Positions 1 through 6,611 of a stretch of DNA of 64,000 nt are shown here, piece by piece. The position numbers were made by a program, and so were the translations under genes. Numbering within the stretch: the first letter of the stretch is position 1; each line of letters begins with the position of its first letter. The notes beneath the pieces were generated by a model. It searched no databases and was not told where the DNA came from. It saw nothing but the letters and a program-made list of their open reading frames with translations. This DNA is from Microbacterium stercoris (GTDB lineage Bacteria > Actinomycetota > Actinomycetes > Actinomycetales > Microbacteriaceae). Location: the NCBI RefSeq assembly GCF_017592545.1, contig NZ_JAGFOA010000001.1, positions 657,587 to 721,586 on the forward strand, written 5' to 3'.

Positions 1-250
1 CGCCGCGGCGACCCGCTCGCTCTCCGTTGAGCTCGCGGGTGCGGGGATCCGCGTGAACGCTGTCTCGCCCGGCATCATCAAGACGCCGCTGCACCCGGAG
101 GAGACGCACGAGTTCCTCGCCGCGCTGCACCCGGTGGGCACCATGGGGGAGATCTCCGACGTGGCGCGCGGCGTCGTCTATCTCGAGCAGTCGCCGTTCG
201 TCACCGGCGAGTTCCTGCACATCGACGGCGGCCAGATCGCGGGCCACTGA
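1..250 (+). CDS. SDR family oxidoreductase, C-terminal part (5' end outside window)
   Basis: The reading frame is already open at base 2 and ends at TGA 248-250, so only about 82 residues of a roughly 250-residue enzyme are present. The visible part has the short-chain dehydrogenase C-terminal hallmarks: the NAVSPGIIKTPLH stretch that follows the Rossmann core and the closing GEFLHIDGG motif. The catalytic Tyr-Lys and NAD(P)-binding motifs lie upstream of the window, so substrate and cofactor cannot be judged. The next gene starts 1 nt after the stop, so the two are probably co-transcribed. Confidence 0.85.
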   Translation, partial: AAATRSLSVELAGAGIRVNAVSPGIIKTPLHPEETHEFLAALHPVGTMGEISDVARGVVYLEQSPFVTGEFLHIDGGQIAGH

Positions 251-251
251 G

Positions 252-647
252 ATGTCCGTCCTGACCGGGGCCCGGATGGATCCGGAGTCCGTCGTCATCG
301 TCCAGCCGCTGCTGGACGCGTGGGCGGCGGCGATCGCGGACGGCGCGCCGACGGCCGTCGCCGCCCTGTTCACGCCGGATGCGCTGCTGCAGGGCTTCGA
401 TCCGGCGCCGGGCTTCGGTCGGGCGAGCATCGAGGCGTACTACGCCAAGCAGCCCGCGGGTCTGCGCGCCGACGTCGATCTGCTCGTCGCGCGTCCGCTG
501 GGTCCGGACAGCGTGCTCGGCTACGCGCACGTCGTCTTCCACCGCCCGGAGGGACCGGTGCCCGTGCACCTGACCGCCGTCGCCGAACGGACGGCGGACG
601 GGTGGCTGCTGAGCCACTATCACGTGTCCCGGATCACCCTGGGATGA
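252..647 (+). CDS. SnoaL-like / NTF2-fold protein
   Basis: A 131-residue single-domain protein with the size and pattern of the NTF2-like superfamily (SnoaL, DUF4440): an N-terminal helix with LLDAWAAAIADGAPTAVAALFTPD, a central FGRASIEAYYAK segment, and C-terminal strands ending in DGWLLSHYHVSRI. Such folds form a cone-shaped pocket used by small isomerases, hydratases or ligand-binding proteins. No decisive catalytic residues can be assigned. It starts 1 nt after the SDR gene, which suggests an operon and possibly a shared small-molecule substrate (inference). Alternative in-frame starts exist at Met9, so the exact start is uncertain. Confidence 0.75.
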   Translation: MSVLTGARMDPESVVIVQPLLDAWAAAIADGAPTAVAALFTPDALLQGFDPAPGFGRASIEAYYAKQPAGLRADVDLLVARPLGPDSVLGYAHVVFHRPEGPVPVHLTAVAERTADGWLLSHYHVSRITLG

Positions 648-659
648 TCCGACCCGTCC

Positions 660-687
660 GAGACGCGGCTCAGGGGAGCCGCGTCTC
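660..687 (+). terminator. Hairpin after the SnoaL-like gene
   Basis: Perfect 11-bp inverted repeat (GAGACGCGGCT with AGCCGCGTCTC, 6-nt loop) starting 12 nt after the stop codon. No T-tract follows, as is common in high-GC actinobacteria, so termination is probable, not certain. Confidence 0.55.
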
Positions 688-694
688 GGGCGGC

Positions 695-700
695 TAGGCT
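695..700 (+). promoter_or_regulatory. -10 hexamer for leaderless HAD gene
   Basis: TAGGCT lies 6 nt before the GTG at 707, placing the predicted transcription start on the start codon. No Shine-Dalgarno is visible, which supports a leaderless mRNA. Confidence 0.55.
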
Positions 701-706
701 TGCTCG

Positions 707-1399
707 GTGACTTCCCCCTCTGATCTGCCCGCCGCCGTCCTGTGGGACATGGACGGAACGCTCGTCGACACGGAGCCCTACTGGATGGCGGCGGAGACGC
801 CGCTCGTCGAGGAGTACGGCGGCACCTGGACCCACGAGGACGCCCTGAAGATGGTGGGCCTCAACCTCGAGGCGTCGTCGAAGATCCTGCAGGCGGCGGG
901 CGTCGCTCTCAGTCCGCAGGAGATCATCTCGCGTCTGTCGGCCGGCGTCATCGCGAGCTGCGTCGAGAAGGGCGTGCCGTTCCGCCCCGGAGCGCTCGAG
1001 CTGCTCCGTGATCTCAAGCAGCACGGCGTGAAGACGGCGCTCGTCACGATGTCGTACCGTCACATGGCCCTGGCGATCGTCGACCTGATCGGATTCGACG
1101 CCTTCGACGTGGTCGTCGCAGGCGACGACGTCGAGCGCGGCAAGCCGTTCCCCGACGCCTACCTCCAGGCGGCCGAGCAGCTGGGCGTCGACATCGCCGA
1201 GTGCGTCGCGATCGAGGACTCTCCCACGGGGCTGAGCTCCGCCATCGCCTCCGGTGCGGTGTCGCTCGGCGTCCCCAACTTCGTCTCGCTCGACGACGCG
1301 GGTGCTGACGCGCTCTGGCCTACGCTCGCCGGGCGCACGGCGGCCGACCTGGGCGTGCTGCACGCGGAGCACGCCCCTCTGAAGGAGAACCAGGCATGA
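707..1399 (+). CDS. HAD-superfamily phosphatase (beta-phosphoglucomutase-like subfamily)
   Basis: A 230-residue cytoplasmic hydrolase. Motif I is DMDGTLVDTEPYW, with the nucleophile Asp and the acid/base Asp two residues on. Motif II lies in the ALVTMS region, the Lys of motif III precedes PFPDAY, and motif IV is IEDSPTGL. The alpha-helical cap between motifs I and II fits subfamily I (phosphoglycolate phosphatase or beta-phosphoglucomutase type). The substrate cannot be read from sequence. In many actinobacteria a HAD gene of this type sits directly before trmI, as here; the stop overlaps the trmI start by 4 nt (ATGA), implying translational coupling. The GTG start is chosen because a -10 hexamer sits 6 nt upstream. 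Confidence 0.9.
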   Translation: MTSPSDLPAAVLWDMDGTLVDTEPYWMAAETPLVEEYGGTWTHEDALKMVGLNLEASSKILQAAGVALSPQEIISRLSAGVIASCVEKGVPFRPGALELLRDLKQHGVKTALVTMSYRHMALAIVDLIGFDAFDVVVAGDDVERGKPFPDAYLQAAEQLGVDIAECVAIEDSPTGLSSAIASGAVSLGVPNFVSLDDAGADALWPTLAGRTAADLGVLHAEHAPLKENQA

Positions 1400-2436
1400 C
1401 CGCCGCTTCCCGTCCCCGCGGTCCGTTCCGCTACGGCGACCGTGTGCAGCTGACCGGCCCGAAGGCGCGGATGCACACGATCACTCTGCGGGAGGGCGGC
1501 GAGCTCCACACCCACCACGGAGTGCTCAAGCACGAGCAGCTCGTCGGGCAGCCGGATGGATCCGTGTTCGAGAACAGCTCGGGCCACGAGTATCTCGCCC
1601 TGCGTCCCCTGCTGCGCGACTTCGTGATGTCGATGCCGCGCGGCGCCGCCATCGTGTACCCCAAGGACGCCGCCCAGATCGTGTCGCAGGCCGACATCTT
1701 CCCGGGGGCCGTCGTTGTGGAGGCCGGTGTCGGATCCGGCGCGCTGACCCTCTCGCTCCTGCGCGCCGTGGGGCCCGAGGGCCGGGTCATCTCGTTCGAG
1801 CGCCGCATCGAGTTCGCGGAGGTCGCTCGCGCGAACGTCGAGACGTTCTTCGGCGAGACGCCGGCGTACTGGGAGGTGCGAGAGGGCGACCTGGCCGAGG
1901 CGCTGCCCGAGGCCGTCGAGAGCGGATCGGTCGATCGCGTTGTGCTCGACATGCTCGCGCCGTGGGAGGTGATGGACGCGGTCGTCGATGCCCTGGCACC
2001 GGGCGGCGTGGTGATCTGCTACGTCGCGACCGCCACCCAGCTCTCGCGCGTCGCCGAGTACATCCGCGGCACCGGTGCGTTCACCGACCCCGAGGCGAAC
2101 GAGACGATGGTGCGCGGCTGGCACGTCGAGGGGCTCGCCGTGCGGCCCGACCACCGGATGGTGGCCCACACCGCGTTCCTCATCACGGCGCGGCGCCTCG
2201 CGCCCGGCGTGATCCCTCCCGAGGTGAAGCGTCGCGCGTCGAAGAAGAGCTTCTCCGACGAGGACGTGGAGATCTGGACCCCCGGGGCCGTCGGCGATCG
2301 CGACATCACCGACAAGAACCTCCGCAAGCGCATCCGTGAGGCGCAGCGCGCAGCCGACGGCGCGCGTCTGGCGGCCGGTCGCGGTGAGGGCCCTGGCGCC
2401 TCGGCGGCGTCAGAGGCACCCGCATCGGACGCATAG
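1396..2436 (+). CDS. trmI: tRNA (adenine(58)-N(1))-methyltransferase TrmI
   Basis: 346 residues. Methylates N1 of A58 in the tRNA T-loop using SAM. The N-terminal 70 residues form the small beta domain typical of TrmI, followed by a Rossmann methyltransferase with the SAM motif VVEAGVGSGALTLSLL, the acidic RVISFERRIEF loop and the VLDMLAPWEV motif IV that binds the target adenine. The roughly 60-residue charged C-terminal tail rich in Lys/Arg and Ala is a family variation. It starts by ATGA overlap with the HAD gene. In proteasome-bearing actinobacteria the mpa/arc-dop-pup-prcBA-pafA cluster usually follows; here an FKBP lipoprotein and pafB follow directly. Its TAG stop is also the first half of the next gene's -10 box. 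Confidence 0.95.
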   Translation: MTAASRPRGPFRYGDRVQLTGPKARMHTITLREGGELHTHHGVLKHEQLVGQPDGSVFENSSGHEYLALRPLLRDFVMSMPRGAAIVYPKDAAQIVSQADIFPGAVVVEAGVGSGALTLSLLRAVGPEGRVISFERRIEFAEVARANVETFFGETPAYWEVREGDLAEALPEAVESGSVDRVVLDMLAPWEVMDAVVDALAPGGVVICYVATATQLSRVAEYIRGTGAFTDPEANETMVRGWHVEGLAVRPDHRMVAHTAFLITARRLAPGVIPPEVKRRASKKSFSDEDVEIWTPGAVGDRDITDKNLRKRIREAQRAADGARLAAGRGEGPGASAASEAPASDA

Positions 2437-2439
2437 ACT
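2434..2439 (+). promoter_or_regulatory. -10 hexamer overlapping the trmI stop codon
   Basis: TAGACT lies 7 nt before the ATG at 2447. Its first three bases are the trmI stop codon TAG. The spacing predicts a leaderless FKBP transcript. Confidence 0.55.
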
Positions 2440-2446
2440 GAACGGC

Positions 2447-3436
2447 ATGCGTAGGAGCTCGGCCGTCCTCTCGATCACCGCACTGCTGACCCTGGGACTC
2501 GCGGGTTGCGCGGCTCCCGCCGGCTCGGCGCTCGCCTCCTGCGACCGGGTCGCAGACAGCGACCCGGGCACGATGGGCCTCATCGATGTCTCGGGAGACC
2601 TCGCCGATGCGCCCCGCGTCGAGGCCGAGGTGCCGTTCGTCGCGCCGAGCGATGCGTACGCCGACATCGAGCGCGGCGAGGGCGCGCTCATCACGAGCGT
2701 CGACCAGCCCGGGGTCCTCGACATCACGCTGTTCGACGGCGAGACCGGCGCTCCGCTGATCGGCACCGCCTACGACGGCGACGTCAGCTCGCTCGGCCCG
2801 CTGTCGGGCTGGACCCAGCAGTTCCCGGCGTTCGAAGACGCGCTGCTGTGCGCCACCGAGGGATCGCGGATCGCCGTCGCGATCTCGGAGGACGGCATCG
2901 CCCCCGAGGTCCGGCAGCAGTACGCGCAGGCCGGCATCCCGGATGAGGGCTCGCTCATCGCGGTGCTCGACGTGCGCAAGGTGCTGCCGCTGGCGGCGTC
3001 CGGGTCGGTGCAGTTCAACTCCGGTCTCGGCCTGCCGACCGTCGTCCGCACCCCCGACGGCGTGCCCGGCATCATCGTCCCCGACGCGAAGGCGCCCACC
3101 GACGTGGTCTCGCAGACCCTCATCAAGGGCGACGGCGAGAAGCTGACCGCGCAGGACGCCCCCCTCGTGCAGTACACGGCGGTCTCCTGGGACGGCCGCG
3201 AGGTCACCGACTCGACGTGGGGCACGGGCGATGCGGCCCCGGCTCCGATGCAGCTGACGCCCGGACTCTTCGGCGAGGGATTCGCCAAGGCGCTCGTGGG
3301 TCAGACGGTCGGCTCGCAGATCATGGTGGTCGTCCCCGACGGCCTCGGCCCGCAGCAGGGCGCGGCCCCGTTCCGCGAGGGCGAGACGATCGTGTTCGTG
3401 GTCGACATCCTCGGCACCCTTCCGACCGCACAGTGA
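2447..3436 (+). CDS. Secreted lipoprotein with FKBP-type peptidyl-prolyl isomerase domain
   Basis: 329 residues. The N-terminus is a lipoprotein signal: basic MRRSS, hydrophobic core, and lipobox LAGC with the lipidated Cys at residue 21. The last 115 residues carry an FKBP fold (VQYTAVSWDGREVTDSTW, then a LFGEGFAKALVGQTVGSQ helix and a final IVFVVDIL strand), so it should fold prolyl peptides outside the membrane. Residues 30-200 look like a second, more diverged FKBP-like repeat. The start is the ATG 7 nt after TAGACT; this gives the complete signal peptide, whereas an upstream in-frame extension would overlap trmI and add nothing recognisable. Comparable genes sit before pafB in related Micrococcales. 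Confidence 0.88.
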   Translation: MRRSSAVLSITALLTLGLAGCAAPAGSALASCDRVADSDPGTMGLIDVSGDLADAPRVEAEVPFVAPSDAYADIERGEGALITSVDQPGVLDITLFDGETGAPLIGTAYDGDVSSLGPLSGWTQQFPAFEDALLCATEGSRIAVAISEDGIAPEVRQQYAQAGIPDEGSLIAVLDVRKVLPLAASGSVQFNSGLGLPTVVRTPDGVPGIIVPDAKAPTDVVSQTLIKGDGEKLTAQDAPLVQYTAVSWDGREVTDSTWGTGDAAPAPMQLTPGLFGEGFAKALVGQTVGSQIMVVVPDGLGPQQGAAPFREGETIVFVVDILGTLPTAQ

Positions 3437-3440
3437 GGCG

Positions 3441-3477
3441 GGACGTCGCGCCGCTCCTGCTGGGGCGGCGCGCGTCC
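3441..3477 (+). terminator. GC-rich hairpin between FKBP gene and pafB
   Basis: Inverted repeat GGACGTCGCGCCGC / GCGGCGCGCGTCC with one bulged base, 4 nt after the FKBP stop. It is followed at once by the pafB -10 TAGGAT, so it separates the two transcription units. Confidence 0.55.
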
Positions 3478-3483
3478 TAGGAT
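3478..3483 (+). promoter_or_regulatory. -10 hexamer for leaderless pafB
   Basis: TAGGAT is 6 nt before the GTG at 3490. The hexamer abuts the 3' arm of the preceding hairpin. Confidence 0.5.
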
Positions 3484-3489
3484 GGCCAG

Positions 3490-4476
3490 GTGGCACAGCG
3501 GATCCAGGCGGGTGAGCGTCAGCTCAATCTCATCGTGGCGCTGATGGCCACCGAGATCGGACTGACGAAGCAGCAGATCCTGGAGTCGGTCTCGGGCTAC
3601 CGTCAGCGCAACGCCGAGAAGGTCGACGCGCTCGAGAAGATGTTCGAGCGCGACAAGGACGACCTGCGCGCGCTCGGCGTGCCGATCGAGACGATCGGCG
3701 ACAGCGCCGATCCGGCCGATCTCCGGGAGGCGCGCTACCGCATCCCCAAGGCGGAGTACGACCTGCCCGCCGACATCGACTTCACGCCCGGGGAGCTCGC
3801 CGTGCTCGCCCTCGCGGGCTCGGTGTGGAGCGAGGGCTCGCTGTCGAAGGACGCCACCACGGGGCTGCGTAAGATCCGCGCCCTCGGCATCGAGGTCGAT
3901 GAGCCGATCATCGGCTTCGCCCCGCGCATGACGGTGCGCGAACCGTCGTTCGGCCCGCTTCGGGACGCCATCGAGGCCTGCCGCATCGTGGCCTTCGACT
4001 ACCTCAAGCCGGGGGAGGAGAAACCGCGTAGGCGGACCGTGCGCCCCCTCGCGCTCGTCGACTTCGAGGGGCGCTGGCACGTGTCGGCGCACGACGTCGA
4101 CGCCGACGGGGAGCGGATGTTCCTGCTGGCCCGCATCGTGGGCGACGTGATGCCGACGCGCAAGGGCTTCGATCCGGCGCTGCGAGACGGCGCGGGCGAG
4201 CGCGCGATGGCAGGCCTGCGCGCGGTCGCCGAGCGCAACCGCGCGCTGCTGGAGGTCACTCCCGGCACCGAGGCCGCACTGCGTCTGCTGCGGCGCGCGC
4301 AGCCGGCTCCGCAGGGCATCCGCGTGCCGTTCGTCGACCTCCACATCTTCGCGGACGAGCTCGCCTCGTACGGGCCGGAGGTGCGTGTGGTCGACCCTCC
4401 GGAGCTGCGCGATGCGGTCATCTCGCGGCTGCGCGCCGCCCTCGCCGCGCACTCGGCGTCGGGGAGCGCGGCATGA
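3490..4476 (+). CDS. pafB: WYL-domain transcriptional regulator PafB
   Basis: 328 residues. An N-terminal winged-helix segment (residues 1-75, RQLNLIVALMATEIGLTKQQILESV) is followed by a WYL domain near residues 150-215 (IVAFDYLKPGEEKPRRRTVRPLALV then FEGRWHVSAHDVDADGERMFLLARI) and a WCX-type C-terminal extension. In mycobacteria PafB and PafC form a heterodimeric activator of the RecA/LexA-independent DNA-damage response. The GTG start agrees with a -10 hexamer 6 nt upstream. pafC overlaps by 4 nt, consistent with 1:1 synthesis. pafA and the proteasome genes that usually precede it are absent here. Confidence 0.93.
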   Translation: MAQRIQAGERQLNLIVALMATEIGLTKQQILESVSGYRQRNAEKVDALEKMFERDKDDLRALGVPIETIGDSADPADLREARYRIPKAEYDLPADIDFTPGELAVLALAGSVWSEGSLSKDATTGLRKIRALGIEVDEPIIGFAPRMTVREPSFGPLRDAIEACRIVAFDYLKPGEEKPRRRTVRPLALVDFEGRWHVSAHDVDADGERMFLLARIVGDVMPTRKGFDPALRDGAGERAMAGLRAVAERNRALLEVTPGTEAALRLLRRAQPAPQGIRVPFVDLHIFADELASYGPEVRVVDPPELRDAVISRLRAALAAHSASGSAA

Positions 4477-5435
4477 GCCGCATGGTGACGCCCGACCTCG
4501 TCACGCTGTATCTCACGCTCGTGCCGTATCTGCTGGAGCGCGGCGAGGTGTCGGTCGTCGACGCCGCGCGCGACTTCGACGTATCGCCGGCCGAGATGCG
4601 GTCGATGGTCGAGAAGCTCACGGTGATCGGCATGCCGGGCGAGGACGACTACTTCCAGATGCCGAACGAGATGTTCGACATCAACTGGGATCTGCTCGAC
4701 GAGCAGGACGTCATCGAGATCACACAGTCGGTGGGACTCGAGCGCACGCCCCGCCTCACGGCGCGCGAGGCCGCCGCTCTCATCGGCGGCCTCCGTCTCA
4801 CGGCGGCCCTCCCGGGCATCGCCGGCACGGAGGTGCTCGAAGGGCTCCTCGCCAAGCTCGCGCGCGGTGCGGCCTCGGCTCCGGCGGAGGTCGTGATCGT
4901 TCCCGAGCCTGTCGACGCGGTGCGGGCGCTGGTGGCTCAGGCCCTGCGCGAGCAGGTGTCGCTGTCCTTCACCTACAAGAAGCCCGACTCCGAGCCGACG
5001 ATCCGCACCGTCGATCCCGTCAAGGTCACCGTCGCCGACGGCCAGTGGTATCTGCAGGGCTGGTGTCACCTGCGGCGCGCGATGCGCAACTTCCTCCTCG
5101 AGCGGGTGTCCGATCCTCGTCTCACCGACACTCCGATCACCCACGGGCACGAACCGGTGTCGGAGCTGTTCGAACCGGGCGCGGACGACGAGATCGTCGT
5201 CGTGCGCTTCGCGGATGAGCTGGCGCCGCTCGTCGGCGACTACCTGTCGGGCGCCGAGTCCACCTCGCACGACGGCGTGACCACGGCGCGTTTGCGGGTG
5301 TCCGATGCCCGCACCCTCAAGCGCCTCGCGGCCCGCCGGTCGGGGCGCGTCGAGATCCTCGAGCCCGCGGCGGCGCGGCGTGCGGCCGCCGACTGGGCGG
5401 CGGATGCCCTCGCGCTGTACGGCGATCGGAGCTGA
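4473..5435 (+). CDS. pafC: WYL-domain transcriptional regulator PafC
   Basis: 320 residues and the same architecture as PafB: N-terminal HTH (residues 1-65, LTLVPYLLERGEVSVVDAARDFDV), WYL domain around residues 160-215 (VSLSFTYKKPDSEPTIRTVDPVKV and ADGQWYLQGWCHLRRAMRNFLLERV), and a C-terminal WCX region. It is the expected partner of PafB; the ATGA overlap supports coupled translation. The pair is best read as the DNA-damage regulator and does not by itself imply pupylation. The next transcription unit (tatA) begins 75 nt downstream with its own -10. Confidence 0.93.
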   Translation: MSRMVTPDLVTLYLTLVPYLLERGEVSVVDAARDFDVSPAEMRSMVEKLTVIGMPGEDDYFQMPNEMFDINWDLLDEQDVIEITQSVGLERTPRLTAREAAALIGGLRLTAALPGIAGTEVLEGLLAKLARGAASAPAEVVIVPEPVDAVRALVAQALREQVSLSFTYKKPDSEPTIRTVDPVKVTVADGQWYLQGWCHLRRAMRNFLLERVSDPRLTDTPITHGHEPVSELFEPGADDEIVVVRFADELAPLVGDYLSGAESTSHDGVTTARLRVSDARTLKRLAARRSGRVEILEPAAARRAAADWAADALALYGDRS

Positions 5436-5467
5436 CGGCGCTCAGCCGGATCATCTCTCGCGACGGT

Positions 5468-5473
5468 TAGACT
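5468..5473 (+). promoter_or_regulatory. -10 hexamer upstream of tatA
   Basis: TAGACT in the context GGTTAGACTGACC, 37 nt before the tatA ATG. Unlike the leaderless genes, this unit has a leader of about 30 nt with a Shine-Dalgarno (ACGGAG) 7-8 nt before the ATG. Confidence 0.5.
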
Positions 5474-5510
5474 GACCGAGCTTCCCCCGACACGAAGACG
5501 GAGATCCCCC

Positions 5511-5777
5511 ATGGGCAACCTGACCGGCTGGCACCTGCTGATCCTGCTCGCTGTCATCCTGCTGCTGTTCGGAGCCGCGCGCCTTCCCGCGCTCGCGCGC
5601 AGCCTCGGCCAGTCCGCTCGCGTCTTCAAGAGCGAGGTCAAGCAGATGAAGGCCGAGGACGAAGCCGGCAAGCCCGGCACGCCTGCCGAGACGCAGGCTC
5701 CCGGCTACACGCTGAACGGCAACCCGACGGATCGCCTCCCCGGCGCCGACGAGCCGCACAAGCCGACCCAGCCGTAG
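5511..5777 (+). CDS. tatA: Sec-independent protein translocase subunit TatA
   Basis: 88 residues. One N-terminal transmembrane helix (about residues 7-22, HLLILLAVILLLFGAARLP) with the hinge FGAARLP, then an amphipathic helix (LARSLGQSARVFKSEVKQMK) and a disordered Pro/Thr-rich tail. It oligomerises with TatC to export folded proteins with twin-arginine signals. tatC begins 6 nt after the stop; no tatB is seen, as is usual in this pairing in actinobacteria, where tatB is encoded elsewhere or TatA is bifunctional. Confidence 0.95.
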   Translation: MGNLTGWHLLILLAVILLLFGAARLPALARSLGQSARVFKSEVKQMKAEDEAGKPGTPAETQAPGYTLNGNPTDRLPGADEPHKPTQP

Positions 5778-5783
5778 GCGTCC

Positions 5784-6611
5784 GTGACCGCGGACTCCGC
5801 GTCGTCCGACCTCCCCGTCTCGAAGGACGACCTCCCGTACCGCGATCGGCGGATGTCGCTCGCGGATCATCTCGTCGAACTGCGAAAGCGGCTGATGATC
5901 GGCGCAGCCGCGCTGGTGATCGGCATGATCGTCGCGGCGTTCCTGACGGATCCGATCATCCAGTTCCTGCTGGGACCGATCGAGCAGGTCGCGAAGCAGC
6001 TCGATGACCCGTTCACGCGCCTCACCTACGCGAACGCGACGGGCGCGTTCGACATGCGCCTGCGCATCGCGTTCGCGATCGGTCTGCTGATCTCCGCACC
6101 GGTGTGGCTGTGGCAGATCTGGGCCTACATCATGCCGGGGCTCACCCGGAAAGAGGTGCGCTACACGATCGGCTTCATGGCGTCGGCGATCCCGCTCTTC
6201 TTCGCGGGCTGCTACGTCGCGGTGCTGGTGCTGCCGCACATCCTTCTCGTGATGTCCTCGTTCGTGCCGCAATCCGAGGTCGCGTCGCAGATCTACGACG
6301 CCGAGAAGTACTACGACCTGGTGTTCAAGACGCTGCTCGCGATGGGCGTGGCGTTCGTCACCCCGGTCTTCCTCGTCGCACTGAACCTGGCGGGGATCCT
6401 GTCGGCGAGCGACATCCTCAGGGGCTGGCGCGTCGCGATCGTGATCGCGACCGCGTTCGCCGCCATCGCCACACCTTCGGCGGACATCGTCTCCATGCTG
6501 GTCCTGGCGGGCATCCTGGTCGTGCTGTACTTCGCGGCCTACGGTGTCGCATACCTGTTCGACTGGCGAAAGGCCAGACGAGAGAAGGCCCTCGAATCGG
6601 AGATCTCGTGA
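5784..6611 (+). CDS. tatC: Sec-independent protein translocase subunit TatC
   Basis: 275 residues, integral membrane, receptor for twin-arginine signal peptides. The family signature at the cytoplasmic N-terminus is present (MSLADHLVELRKRL), and six hydrophobic segments follow, with the periplasmic loop carrying LTYANATGAFDMRLRIAFAIG. The start is GTG at 5784, 6 nt after tatA; an in-frame Met lies farther in but would trim the N-terminal tail. The stop overlaps the helY start by 4 nt (GTGA), so tatA-tatC-helY-lnt is one coupled operon. Confidence 0.95.
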   Translation: MTADSASSDLPVSKDDLPYRDRRMSLADHLVELRKRLMIGAAALVIGMIVAAFLTDPIIQFLLGPIEQVAKQLDDPFTRLTYANATGAFDMRLRIAFAIGLLISAPVWLWQIWAYIMPGLTRKEVRYTIGFMASAIPLFFAGCYVAVLVLPHILLVMSSFVPQSEVASQIYDAEKYYDLVFKTLLAMGVAFVTPVFLVALNLAGILSASDILRGWRVAIVIATAFAAIATPSADIVSMLVLAGILVVLYFAAYGVAYLFDWRKARREKALESEIS

